Below, piece after piece: positions 23,474 to 31,344 of a DNA stretch of 32,299 nt (position 1 is the stretch's first letter; the number at the start of each line of letters is the position of its first letter). The stretch spans positions 1 through 32,299 of the forward strand of contig CADDZN010000003.1 in NCBI GenBank assembly GCA_902812375.1, written 5' to 3'. A program made the translations under genes and the position numbers. Below the pieces are notes generated by a model that worked only from the letters and a program-made list of their open reading frames with translations, made no database searches and was not told the DNA's origin. Source of the stretch: a bacterium (GTDB lineage Bacteria > Gemmatimonadota > Gemmatimonadetes > Gemmatimonadales > Gemmatimonadaceae).

Positions 23474-23478
23474 GGTAA
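23359..23478 (+). pseudogene. C-terminal fragment of a DUF5694-like protein
   Basis: The frame from 23359 reads DSPNDRVLVIYGQGHAKLLR, then SFVQGSPDLQFVDPLTVLR and a TAA at 23476-23478. This matches the end of DUF5694-type proteins (DxRVLVIxGxGH...F). The N-terminal half of this family appears about 560 bp downstream, after a signal peptide. This piece has no start and is joined to a J-domain fragment. Confidence 0.6.
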
Positions 23479-23558
23479 GCGCCTAGACCTCTTCGGCCTT
23501 GCTGATCAATTCTTCGCCCAGTTGGTACTTTGATGCGCTCTGGAACACGATTAGCGGA

Positions 23559-23723
23559 TCAGCTCTTTTTCGAGGTCACCGCAAAGAAGCTCGCCGGCTC
23601 CTGGTGTACGTTTGTTCCGCCGCAAGAAGGACAGGTCACGCCGCCTTCTTCATAATCGGCAAGGGTGAGAGTTGTTTCAAAAGGCTTGTCACAGTCTTCG
23701 CAGAAAAATTCATAACGCGGCAT
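23559..23723 (-). CDS. FmdB-type zinc-ribbon protein
   Basis: Small 54-aa protein from the ATG at 23723: MPRYEFFCEDCDKPFE then CPSCGGTNVHQEP. It has two CxxC pairs forming the CxxCG_CxxC_SSSS/FmdB-type zinc ribbon. Proteins of this kind are putative regulators in several pathways, with little biochemical evidence. It lies in the patch of gene fragments but looks complete; a partial inverted copy of its central part lies immediately to its right (23735-23783). Confidence 0.75.
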   Translation of the reverse strand: MPRYEFFCEDCDKPFETTLTLADYEEGGVTCPSCGGTNVHQEPASFFAVTSKKS

Positions 23724-23734
23724 ACTGCACCTAC

Positions 23735-23783
23735 ACATGCTTTTGAGAAAAGTCTTACCTTTGCCGATTATGAAGGAGGACAC
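23735..23783 (+). pseudogene. Partial inverted copy of the FmdB gene
   Basis: On the plus strand this encodes HAFEKSLTFADYEGGHS, matching KPFETTLTLADYEEGGVT of the FmdB protein encoded in the opposite direction. At DNA level about 35 of 45 bases agree (identical run TTGCCGATTATGAAG). It has neither start nor Cys pairs. It supplies the AAGGAGGA (23773-23780) that acts as ribosome site for the frame at 23787. Confidence 0.6.
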
Positions 23784-23786
23784 AGT

Positions 23787-24085
23787 ATGAAGAAACTCGC
23801 ACTACTTGCTGCCCTTCTGTTCTTGTCGGCAACGTGGGTCGTCGCCCAGCAAAGTGGAACATCATCCACGACCACCACAAGCAGCAGCACAACGTTTCCG
23901 CAAAGCGGATTGAAATCGTCGGGAGACGCCAAGCCACAGATCATGGTGCTTGGAATATTCCATCTGGTCTTGACCAACAACATGTTCACGCAGCACCAAG
24001 GTGACACCATGACTCCGAAGCGCCAATCTCACACGCATCATCGACTCTCCGAACGACCGCGTACTGGTCATCTACGGACAAGGCC
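23787..24085 (+). pseudogene. Signal peptide plus N-terminal DUF5694-like remnant
   Basis: ATG at 23787, six bases after AAGGAGGA, opens a signal peptide (MKKLALLAALLFLSATWVVA, cut likely after VAQ), then a Ser/Thr-rich stretch and QIMVLGIFHLVLTNN, then MTPKRQ, which resembles the N-terminal strand and following block of DUF5694 proteins. After that the sequence jumps into the DSPNDRVLV region (the 44-bp repeat) in a different frame, so the middle of the protein is deleted. The open frame continues to 24713 only as antisense to response-regulator genes. Confidence 0.6.
24042..24085 (+). repeat. 44-bp direct repeat, copy 2
   Basis: Identical to 23358-23401. Here it follows the DUF5694-like N-terminal remnant and ends exactly where the truncated response-regulator sequence begins. 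Confidence 0.9.
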
Positions 24086-24391
24086 GTCGTCCACCTGGTT
24101 TCTGATCGCTCGCAGGGCTGATTCAAAATCGGGATATCCGGTTAGGATGAACGACCTCGCCTGCGGCTGCACGCGCCGCATTGCGCTGACAACCGTGAAG
24201 CCGTCCCCCGGTTCGCCAATGTTGAGGTCAGACAGCAGGATGTCGAATTGCGTCTGGCTGATTGCGGCGATTGCTTCTGCAACGGTGCCGACCGCCGTCA
24301 CGTCGAATCCGTTCCGTTTCAGGATCGCCGGGAGAGTGACACGGATGGACGGCTCATCGTCAACAAAGAGTACTCGTTTCCCGGCCGTCAT
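24068..24391 (-). CDS. Receiver-domain protein truncated at the repeat
   Basis: Response-regulator receiver, 107 aa: LFVDDEPSIR with the acidic pair, ILLSDLNIGEPGDG with the phospho-acceptor Asp, and FILTGYPDFESALRAIRNQV. It resembles the first domain of the regulator at 13795-14634. The frame ends within the 44-bp repeat (last codons on foreign sequence); the conserved KP segment and any output domain are missing. The parent gene was probably longer, and this form may be non-functional because the last strand and helix of the receiver are incomplete. Confidence 0.75.
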   Translation of the reverse strand: MTAGKRVLFVDDEPSIRVTLPAILKRNGFDVTAVGTVAEAIAAISQTQFDILLSDLNIGEPGDGFTVVSAMRRVQPQARSFILTGYPDFESALRAIRNQVDDGLVRR

Positions 24392-24466
24392 GGTGTCTCC
24401 AGCAAATACTTGGATGCAGCAACATACATCAGCGCCAATTTTTTGGCGTGCGGCAGGCGGGGCGGC

Positions 24467-24820
24467 TTACCGCTCCTGGCATGAGGTGACTGCTTCAATC
24501 AGTGCCTCGGGGCCACTGATCCCGGAAACGGCAATATCGGCATACCGTTTCTTGCCCGCGTATGGCGTCTTGGCGACGTACACAACGCAACCATTGGGCC
24601 GCTTGGAACGGAACCGCTCGGCGTACTCAGCAGCGAGTTCGTCCGGAATCGTATGGCAGATGACGAGAGCGTCGAACTGCTGCGATTCGAGCGCGGAGAT
24701 GGTCTCCTCGTGAGTGTCCGTAGTGACGGCTTCGCAACAAAACGCCTTGAGGACTTGAGCGCGAAGCAACATCAGTTCTCGATTTCGGCTGACCGTCAGC
24801 ACGCGCGGCCGTTCTGACAT
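24467..24820 (-). CDS. Pseudo-receiver protein without phospho-acceptor
   Basis: Protein of 117 aa with a receiver-like fold (RVLTVSRNRELMLLRAQVL, FDALVICHTIPD, GCVVYVAKTPYAG). The acidic pair of normal receivers is replaced by SRN and the phospho-acceptor Asp by Cys55 (FDALVICHTIP against ILLSDLHMP in its neighbour), so phosphorylation is unlikely. Such domains work as protein-contact modules. It lies upstream of and in the same direction as the truncated receiver gene. Confidence 0.72.
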   Translation of the reverse strand: MSERPRVLTVSRNRELMLLRAQVLKAFCCEAVTTDTHEETISALESQQFDALVICHTIPDELAAEYAERFRSKRPNGCVVYVAKTPYAGKKRYADIAVSGISGPEALIEAVTSCQER

Positions 24821-25153
24821 TCTTTCAGCCCCTTGCGGATATTAGGCACGCATCTAAGATGTACCCCCCCCCGAAGCGATGTCTGGCCTCAAAATTGCAT
24901 CGGCCTTCGTCGGAACGGGCAACTCAATTTACCGGTGCGGAGCCGCCGAGGGGTTTATCGCTACCTGTATCCGATCTTTTGCTGTCTTAAAAAATCTTGG
25001 TGAGGTTTTTCCGAAATTCGGCCTCTGTATAGGTGAAGGGAAAAATATGGCCGGCCGGAACGAGAGTGAGTCGCGGCGGGTCACCCAACTTGTCGCTCGA
25101 TTCATCTGCCTTGATCCGACTGCCTGTGATCCCTTCGTCAGGAGCAACGATCA
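24821..25153. other. Gene-free stretch upstream of the secretion region
   Basis: About 330 bases between divergent genes. It contains a run of nine C (24864-24872) and a small inverted repeat CCGAA-A-TTCGG (25011-25021). TTTTCC with TATAGG 17 bp downstream, around 25005-25035, is a possible but weak promoter for the rightward genes. No gene is convincing. Confidence 0.4.
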
Positions 25154-26089
25154 ATGCCAACAAAGGAGAACAATTGCCAATGTGGCGTATGTCAGGTTGA
25201 GCATGACCTGCTCGATTCGCTGAGCACACAAACAGCCCGAATCCACTTCCAGGCACTTGCCGCTAACCACCCGATTCTGACCCACTTCGATTCGCCCACT
25301 GATGTGATCGCGCGTCTGCACGACCACGGACAGGTCGAAACGGAAAATCACAATGGATGGAACGAAATCCTGCATGCGCTGGTCAGCAGCCTCGCAGACA
25401 GGACCACGGAAGACATCGGGCAGCAATTGCTCCTCGTTGCATTCACTCCGACGATCCACAAGATGTACAGAGAGGTCTGCCAGAAATTCCCTAGCTTGTG
25501 CCCGGAGGACATCGCACAACAGGCGACCGTGTGTTTCCTAGAAACTGCGCGGTCACCCGAAATGCACAGCCTCAATGGGCATCTGCCGGGGGCGCTGGCA
25601 ATCCGCTTTCGCCGGCGATTATTTACGTGGGCACTTGCGGAAATCCGGCAAACGGCGCCTTTGGAGGAATTGCCACCGCCCGGTTCAGAACCGATGTCGG
25701 ATGACAACTTCGAAGACGGCGTCCTGGTAGAGCAACTGCTAGCGAAGGCACAGCGGCTCGGGGTTCTTTCGGAGGCCGAGGTACAGCTCCTTCGCAAGTT
25801 TTATTGCGAAGGTTGCCAGCCGGAAGAACTACGGGGCGATGATGGCGGTCGCTCAGCGATTGCCGTTTATCACCGAATCCAACGGGCTGTCTATCGCCTA
25901 CGCCGGCTCGCCGGTCGAGAAGCGACGACCGCTTCCTCAGTTGTACAGAACGGGTCCCAAAAATATTTTTCGAATCACGCGGTCGAATTTTCCCGGAACA
26001 CTGGCATTAGGAATAGTGAAGGGGATTTTTCACCGGAGCTATCCCACGTGCCGCAACTCGAACACGACATCTCGCAGATCCCAGCTTGA
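25154..26089 (+). CDS. Sigma-70-like protein heading the secretion region
   Basis: Protein of 311 aa from the ATG at 25154, with AAAGGAG-like sequence not well placed. The middle part resembles sigma-70 region 2 (CPEDIAQQATVCFLETAR, ALAIRFRRRLFTWALAEIR, about 117-165), and a later part region 4 (LSEAEVQLLRKFYCEGCQPEE, then AIAVYHRIQRAVYRLRRLAG, about 195-255). The last 55 residues are unstructured-looking. A Cys motif CQCGVC (8-13) starts the protein. It lies 144 bp upstream of the VirB-like operon in the same direction, so it may control it. It could also be a diverged, inactive paralogue. Confidence 0.55.
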   Translation: MPTKENNCQCGVCQVEHDLLDSLSTQTARIHFQALAANHPILTHFDSPTDVIARLHDHGQVETENHNGWNEILHALVSSLADRTTEDIGQQLLLVAFTPTIHKMYREVCQKFPSLCPEDIAQQATVCFLETARSPEMHSLNGHLPGALAIRFRRRLFTWALAEIRQTAPLEELPPPGSEPMSDDNFEDGVLVEQLLAKAQRLGVLSEAEVQLLRKFYCEGCQPEELRGDDGGRSAIAVYHRIQRAVYRLRRLAGREATTASSVVQNGSQKYFSNHAVEFSRNTGIRNSEGDFSPELSHVPQLEHDISQIPA

Positions 26090-26142
26090 TGCCGTCCGAG
26101 TAGCGTTGCGGAAGATGTTCACAATCACCTCGTGACCACCTT

Positions 26143-26184
26143 GGGAGCAGGCTCTGTCAGCACTCACATGCTGACCCTGCTCCC
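26143..26184 (+). promoter_or_regulatory. Large leader hairpin before the VirB-like operon
   Basis: Two stems with perfect pairing: GGGAGCAGG (26143-26151) with CCTGCTCCC (26176-26184), and GTCAGC (26156-26161) with GCTGAC (26170-26175). They are separated by a one-sided CTCT bulge and closed by an 8-base loop, giving fifteen base pairs in total. No U-run follows, so it is not a typical intrinsic terminator. Position 50 bp upstream of virB2 suggests a leader structure or a protein-binding or processing site. Confidence 0.65.
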
Positions 26185-26233
26185 GCTTCTTCGCTCCGGC
26201 AGAGTCCCGACTTCTCTATCTGAGGAGGACGAG

Positions 26234-26545
26234 ATGTTTCGGGTAATCAGCCGTGAGCGACGACTAGCAGCGCGTCGAGTCGCACGCTCTATCGGATCAG
26301 TCATCGTGACATTGGTGCTCGGCTCGCCTGCGTTCGCCCAGGTTGGCGGCGACCGGGTCACTTCATTTCTTTCCAATTCCCTGAGCTACGCCCAGGGTCT
26401 CGGCATTTTTGGTGCCGGATTCCTCGTGATCTGGGCGGTCGCAAACATCGCTCGTGAACGGCCGAGCGGAAAACAGTGGGCTGGGGCAGGCGGCGCGCTG
26501 CTGCTGTCGTCCATGTTGCAACTCCTTCGCACGTTCGCAGGTTGA
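26234..26545 (+). CDS. virB2: VirB2/TrbC-like pilin
   Basis: Protein of 103 aa from the ATG at 26234, preceded by GAGGAGG (26222-26228). It has the pilin layout: a long basic signal region with cleavage likely after SPAFA, then two hydrophobic helices (LGIFGAGFLVIWAVANIA and GAGGALLLSSMLQLL) separated by a charged loop (RERPSGKQ). This would be the pilus subunit of a type IV secretion system. Identification rests on topology and on being directly followed by virB3- and virB4-like genes. Confidence 0.8.
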   Translation: MFRVISRERRLAARRVARSIGSVIVTLVLGSPAFAQVGGDRVTSFLSNSLSYAQGLGIFGAGFLVIWAVANIARERPSGKQWAGAGGALLLSSMLQLLRTFAG

Positions 26546-26548
26546 TCC

Positions 26549-26884
26549 ATGCCATTGCGACTCAAACCCGTAGCACGTTCGCTCTCAGTCCGCGCTGAGT
26601 TCTTCGGATTGGAACTGGAAGACTGGGGATTCGTGATCGCCTGGGCAATAGTCATCCGGCTGATCGGGGATCACATCCATCGTGTGCTAGTCGGATTCCT
26701 GCCAGTTTCAACCGTGATGACGTATGGCTCAGCCGCCATTTTGGTCGTACTGATCCGCTGGGCTAAACATGGCAAGCCGCGTGGCTATCTCGTCGCGTGG
26801 ATTCAGCACCACTTCCGCCCGAAAGCGCACAGCGCTCGTGCTAACGGCCCAGCGCTGCCTTACTTGATCGAGAACGAAGAATGA
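26549..26884 (+). CDS. virB3: VirB3-like inner-membrane protein
   Basis: Protein of 111 aa with two hydrophobic segments (WGFVIAWAIVIRLIGD and TVMTYGSAAILVVLI) and a short hydrophilic C-terminus; the usual VirB3 size. It starts 3 bp after the pilin stop, and its own stop overlaps the virB4 ATG (ATGA). VirB3 works with VirB4 in pilus assembly. Confidence 0.78.
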   Translation: MPLRLKPVARSLSVRAEFFGLELEDWGFVIAWAIVIRLIGDHIHRVLVGFLPVSTVMTYGSAAILVVLIRWAKHGKPRGYLVAWIQHHFRPKAHSARANGPALPYLIENEE

Positions 26885-29628
26885 TTGAAGCATCGACAGT
26901 TCATGTCATTGCGGCGCTCATTAGCGCGCTGGCTATCGTGATATTTGCTTTGGCAGTTTTCATACCGCAAGCCGCCGCACACCGCACCAGCGAGACGTGC
27001 AACCAGAAAGGGCTTTCATCGTTGGCCGCACGAATTCCCATTTCGGACATTCGCGACGATCTGATCGTGCGGCGTGATGGCTCATTCTGTGCGGGATGGG
27101 AATGCGTCGGAACCGCTACTCAGTTTGCCGATGCGGAACGCCTTGAATCACTCAGCAGTTCGCTCGATGCGTTCATTAAGGGAATCCGTCATCCGGAAAT
27201 TGAACTTCAGTTCCGTTACCAAATCGGCTATGAGACGCCAAAGGTTCTCGATGAGAGAAAGGCCCAAAGCAATTCCGTCAATTCGCCTGCCGCCTGGCTC
27301 GAAGAGAACCGCGTCTCATTCTGGCGCTCGGCAATTGATGCCGGCCAGATTCGCTCGATCAGGCTTCTGGTCTTCTTGGCTTGGAAGCCCTCGCGCACGT
27401 GGGAGACGCGCTCGGCTGGTTCGCGATTCGCAGCGGCGTTCTGGCAGGGCCTCGCGCAAGAAAGATTCGGGAAATTGCCGAGCATTCTTAGGACTGCGTT
27501 GAACGAATCGCGTACGAAGGCTCTCGTTCAGAGGAATCGGCAGGAACACAATCGACTTGTTGCCGAGTTCAATCAGATCCTCGAAACCTACCGCATCGCT
27601 CTTGAAACGATCACGCCTGTTCGTCGTCTCGACGAACCTGAGCTAGTGCAACTGCTTTATCGGTCGCTGAATCCGGAAGAACGTCAGATTCCGACTCGCA
27701 AACCGCAGGATTCACTGCTCAACACAGATTGGTCAGAGGGCGTTCGCTATCTCGATCTCGGCGGCGTACTCAAGGCAGTCGTCACGCTATCAGAATTGCC
27801 GGAAGCGACTTTCGCCTCGCTACTGCGACCATTGATGGCACTCGACTTCTCGTCAGAGATCGTTCTGAATATTCGCGTTCCGAATCAGACCGCCAAGGTA
27901 CGCAAGCTGCGGAGACTGCTGAAGAAGAGCCTGGCGTTTCAATTGCGGAAAGACGGCAGCCGTCGGCGTGACTTCCAAGCAGCGGCTCTTGAGAAAGACA
28001 CGGTTGACACGCTGACTTCCGCCATCACGTCATCACAGCGGATTACCGAAATCGAACTCGCTGTCCTTGTTTCGGCTTCGACAATTGCGCGCACATCCGC
28101 CGAACGTGAGAAGGCTGAACACGAACTGGCGCAACGAGCCGAGTCAGTCCTGCAGGCATTTGGGCAATTGAACGGCGCCCGAGGATACCAGGAAGACACG
28201 GCGCTTCTTCCGACATTCATTTCATTCCTGCCAGGCGTGCACGGAGTACGCAAAACCAATCGCGAATTTACTTTGCTTTCCGGCCAGTCCGCGGATTTTG
28301 TGCCAGTTGAGATTCCTTGGACCGGCACTCACGATGACACACCTGCCTTCCTGAGCAGGACTCGCGAAGGTACCCTGCTGCGCTTCAATCCGTTCAGCGC
28401 CGAGCTGACGAATGGAAATGTTCTTGTCACCGGCAAGACCGGCTCGGGCAAATCCTTCCTGATTAAGCAGCTCCTTTTACAGTTCCAGGTGTTGAACCCA
28501 CGAATCGCGATTGTCACGAAAGGCGCTGACTATCGCGCTGTGGTCGAGCTTCTGGGCGGTCAATATCGCGAAATCGGCCTTGCCACAAGGCTGGTCAAGA
28601 ATCCCTGGGATCTAAGAAGCGACAGCCTAGGACCCGACGCAACACAGATCGCTGGTGTCGCATCGCTGGCCTTCCACATGGCCGGAAAAACTGGATCAGA
28701 TGATGCCGTCACACTCAACTTCCTGGAGAAGGCAGTTCGCATGACTTACGAGCGTCTACTCGCCATAGGCAAGACGCCTCGTTTCTCTGATCTCAAGTGG
28801 ACGCTCGAACACTATTCCTTCGAGAACGCAGTCATCGAGCAGCTTGCGCACATGCTGGTCCTCAAGCTGAACCGCTGGACTGGCGAGGGTGTGTGTGCCC
28901 AACTCTTCGACCGCGAGACAAGCCCGGAACTCGAAAAGACTGAAGACATCATCTGTTACGACATCGACGGACTCAAAGATTCTCCTGAACTGCAAACTGC
29001 TGTTGCCTTCACTATTGCTCGCGCAGTTGACCAACAGATCGGTCGCAAAGATTCGAATGGCACTCTGCGGCCCACGATAGCTGTTTTCGATGAAGTCTGG
29101 GCGATGCTGGCAGATCCCGTATTGGGAACGCAGATTCTCAATGCGTTCCGCACCGCGCGTAAGCGATACGGCTCAATCATCGCGGCGAGTCAGGGCATTG
29201 AAGACTTCGTCGGCACTGCTGAATCGCCGCACACGATTGGCTTGGCAATTCTGCAAAACACTGACGCGAAGTTCATCTGTGCTCAACTCGGCGAACTCTC
29301 GCGCTTACGTGAAGTCTTACATCTCTCCGAACCCGCTCTCGAAGCGGTGAAAGAACTGCGCAATGCGCCAGGTCATTTCGCCGAAAGCTACTTGCTTGTC
29401 GCCAATCAGCCTGAGTCGAGCACGGTCATTCAGCTCACGGCAACACCATTCGACTACTGGGCGACGACCAGTCATCCGCTCGAAACAGATTTCCGGGAGA
29501 AATTCGCAAAAGAGCATCCCGAGTTGTCCGCATTGGAAGTCATCTATCGGCTTGGCGTGATGCACCCGAAGGGAATCACGTCAGCTCCAGCAAACAATCG
29601 AAAGGGGATTTATGCAACAGCTTCGTAG
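26881..29628 (+). CDS. virB4: VirB4-like conjugation ATPase
   Basis: Protein of 915 aa, the energy-providing ATPase of the type IV secretion machine. Walker A is GKTGSGKS (518-525) and Walker B is TIAVFDEVWAM with D737-E738, followed by the RKRYGSIIAASQGIEDF block of VirB4/TraC proteins. An N-terminal transmembrane segment (about 6-30) precedes the domain, which is seen in some VirB4 families but not in the Agrobacterium protein. It is translationally coupled to virB3 upstream; the virB5-like gene starts within its 3' end (17-bp overlap). Confidence 0.92.
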   Translation: MIEASTVHVIAALISALAIVIFALAVFIPQAAAHRTSETCNQKGLSSLAARIPISDIRDDLIVRRDGSFCAGWECVGTATQFADAERLESLSSSLDAFIKGIRHPEIELQFRYQIGYETPKVLDERKAQSNSVNSPAAWLEENRVSFWRSAIDAGQIRSIRLLVFLAWKPSRTWETRSAGSRFAAAFWQGLAQERFGKLPSILRTALNESRTKALVQRNRQEHNRLVAEFNQILETYRIALETITPVRRLDEPELVQLLYRSLNPEERQIPTRKPQDSLLNTDWSEGVRYLDLGGVLKAVVTLSELPEATFASLLRPLMALDFSSEIVLNIRVPNQTAKVRKLRRLLKKSLAFQLRKDGSRRRDFQAAALEKDTVDTLTSAITSSQRITEIELAVLVSASTIARTSAEREKAEHELAQRAESVLQAFGQLNGARGYQEDTALLPTFISFLPGVHGVRKTNREFTLLSGQSADFVPVEIPWTGTHDDTPAFLSRTREGTLLRFNPFSAELTNGNVLVTGKTGSGKSFLIKQLLLQFQVLNPRIAIVTKGADYRAVVELLGGQYREIGLATRLVKNPWDLRSDSLGPDATQIAGVASLAFHMAGKTGSDDAVTLNFLEKAVRMTYERLLAIGKTPRFSDLKWTLEHYSFENAVIEQLAHMLVLKLNRWTGEGVCAQLFDRETSPELEKTEDIICYDIDGLKDSPELQTAVAFTIARAVDQQIGRKDSNGTLRPTIAVFDEVWAMLADPVLGTQILNAFRTARKRYGSIIAASQGIEDFVGTAESPHTIGLAILQNTDAKFICAQLGELSRLREVLHLSEPALEAVKELRNAPGHFAESYLLVANQPESSTVIQLTATPFDYWATTSHPLETDFREKFAKEHPELSALEVIYRLGVMHPKGITSAPANNRKGIYATAS

Positions 29629-30373
29629 AAGGATTGCGCTCGCCGGCGCGGTGCTGGTGGCCACACTTGTGCTTCCTGTGGCGGCGCACGCGATCTTCGG
29701 GACGATGCCTGTCATTGACTGGACGGCAGTTGCGCGTATCGGTGAACAGATCGGCGTTTCGCGCGACACGCTGAATACCCTCGGTCTTTACGTCCAGCAA
29801 TACAACCGAATTAATTACGGCGTTCAAGAAGGAGTTGTGCTCGTTCGGGGGCGGAGCCTGCAGGGCCTACTAAACCGTGCAGTCGGGAGCGAGTTTCCTG
29901 AATTCCAGCAATTGCAACGCGACTTCCGCAATGTCGTTATCGATTCTTCGATGATTCGTCAAGACATTGAGATTTCCTACGGCGCAACGTCCGGCAACTT
30001 CCCGCTGATTCGCAAGAAGAGAATCGATGCGGCGGATGCAACTGCAACGCTGGGTTTGTACGACGCCTCCCAGATGGAGCTAGTGTCAGAACAGGAAGAA
30101 ATGGACGCAAATGACATCGAGGCCAGAGCGGTGGACGCGAGTCCTGGCGGTGCGGCGAAGCTGTCGGCTGCCGCCAATGGGGCACTGCTGAGGTCTCAAG
30201 CGTACAACCAGAGACTTTTGGCGCGATTGATGCGAATGCAGGCGCTCTCCTTAGCACGCGAGAATTCCATTGAGAAGGAGCAGGAGCAGACGCGACAGGA
30301 CCAAGTGAATGCAGTCGGAGGCATGGTCGGAAGTATGCAGTTGTCCTACGGAATTGGTGACAGGGTGCGGTAA
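29612..30373 (+). CDS. virB5: VirB5/TrbJ-like secreted protein
   Basis: Protein of 253 aa with a clear signal peptide (RRRIALAGAVLVATLVLPVA, cleavage likely after AHA) and a mostly helical mature part with long Gln/Arg-rich coiled-coil segments (about 170-240: QAYNQRLLARLMRMQALSLA and the RENSIEKEQEQTRQDQ block). This is the pattern of VirB5/TrbJ minor pilus proteins. AGGGG lies before the ATG. The stop overlaps the next ATG (TAATG). Confidence 0.78.
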   Translation: MQQLRRRIALAGAVLVATLVLPVAAHAIFGTMPVIDWTAVARIGEQIGVSRDTLNTLGLYVQQYNRINYGVQEGVVLVRGRSLQGLLNRAVGSEFPEFQQLQRDFRNVVIDSSMIRQDIEISYGATSGNFPLIRKKRIDAADATATLGLYDASQMELVSEQEEMDANDIEARAVDASPGGAAKLSAAANGALLRSQAYNQRLLARLMRMQALSLARENSIEKEQEQTRQDQVNAVGGMVGSMQLSYGIGDRVR

Positions 30374-31332
30374 TGCTTGATCTTGGCAGCATCGGTCGAT
30401 TCTTAGCGGCGCTCGGCGGACTGTGGGACCGCTCAGAACAGTACCTCCCGCTGATGATGGGAATCGCTTTCCCTCTTGCTGCACTGGTGTTCACGTTCAG
30501 CATGTTGCAGGCGTTCCTGCAAGACAACACAGAGGAAGATTATTTCCGCATTATGGCCAGGTTCGGCATCACGCTGGCAGTTCTGGGCGACTATCAAGAC
30601 CTCTTCGCAAAATTCAACTCAATGAGTTCCGATCTGGCCCACCGGTTCGCCGATCCAAACAGCTTCCAGAACTTTTTCCAACAGGTTCAGTCGCAGTTCA
30701 GCGATCTGAACGGAGTGCTCGCCTTCGCAACGAGTTGGGTCTCAAGCATCGTTGCGATGCTGATCTTGTTATCTGCCGTAATTCTTGTTATCGCCTATGT
30801 CGGCTTGGTCGCTGCTCAAGCCATTGCCGTCGTTCTGCTCTATGTCTTTGGTCCACTTCTCATCGCCCTGATACCAAGCCGGCAGCTCAGTTCGGTCACC
30901 TACGGCTATTTGCGAGCACTGCTGCAGGTGCTTTTGTGGCCAGCCGTATGGAGCATCATGTTTGCCCTGTTCACCGGGGCGCTGGTGAAAGTGTTTGTCT
31001 CCGGCCCAGGGATAAATCTGGTCCCATCAATGTTGCTTGTCTTGATGGCGATCTTGCTCACTCAGATTCCTCGCCTCACCGGATATCTCACAACTGGAGC
31101 ATTGAATGCGACAGGTGCAGCACTTTCGGCTTTGATAACTGCTGGCATGGCTTACGTGAGTTATCGCGTAGTTGAGACAGGCGCGTCGGCTGCGCTTGCT
31201 TATGCAACTGGTGGCGCTGCCGTCACAGTTCCGCAAGCAGTCGGACATTTCGCGCGAAGTCGAAGCACGGAAACGACCAGCGTTCCGCCGCAAACAAACT
31301 TCGTACCCCTACCTCCACCGGCAGCCGCATGA
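30373..31332 (+). CDS. virB6: VirB6/TrbL-like polytopic membrane protein
   Basis: Protein of 319 aa with at least five or six hydrophobic segments, including LMMGIAFPLAALVFTFSML (about 35-55), a long double span around 125-170, WPAVWSIMFALFTGALVKVF (about 192-211), and two near the C-terminus (about 215-285). Ala/Gly-rich segments and a Pro-rich tail end it. It would be the inner-membrane channel component of the secretion system, with the usual VirB6 topology. Coupled to virB5. Confidence 0.85.
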   Translation: MLDLGSIGRFLAALGGLWDRSEQYLPLMMGIAFPLAALVFTFSMLQAFLQDNTEEDYFRIMARFGITLAVLGDYQDLFAKFNSMSSDLAHRFADPNSFQNFFQQVQSQFSDLNGVLAFATSWVSSIVAMLILLSAVILVIAYVGLVAAQAIAVVLLYVFGPLLIALIPSRQLSSVTYGYLRALLQVLLWPAVWSIMFALFTGALVKVFVSGPGINLVPSMLLVLMAILLTQIPRLTGYLTTGALNATGAALSALITAGMAYVSYRVVETGASAALAYATGGAAVTVPQAVGHFARSRSTETTSVPPQTNFVPLPPPAAA

Positions 31333-31344
31333 AAGGTATCAACC

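Noticed and set aside
23499-24713. A 404-codon open frame on the plus strand
   Set aside because: It passes through the FmdB gene, the DUF5694 remnant and the antisense of receiver genes. Only the stretch from 23787 to about 24040 reads like protein.
24864-24872. C9 run as a phase-variable promoter element
   Set aside because: It is in an intergenic region without a recognisable promoter around it; noted only as a second homopolymer in the window.
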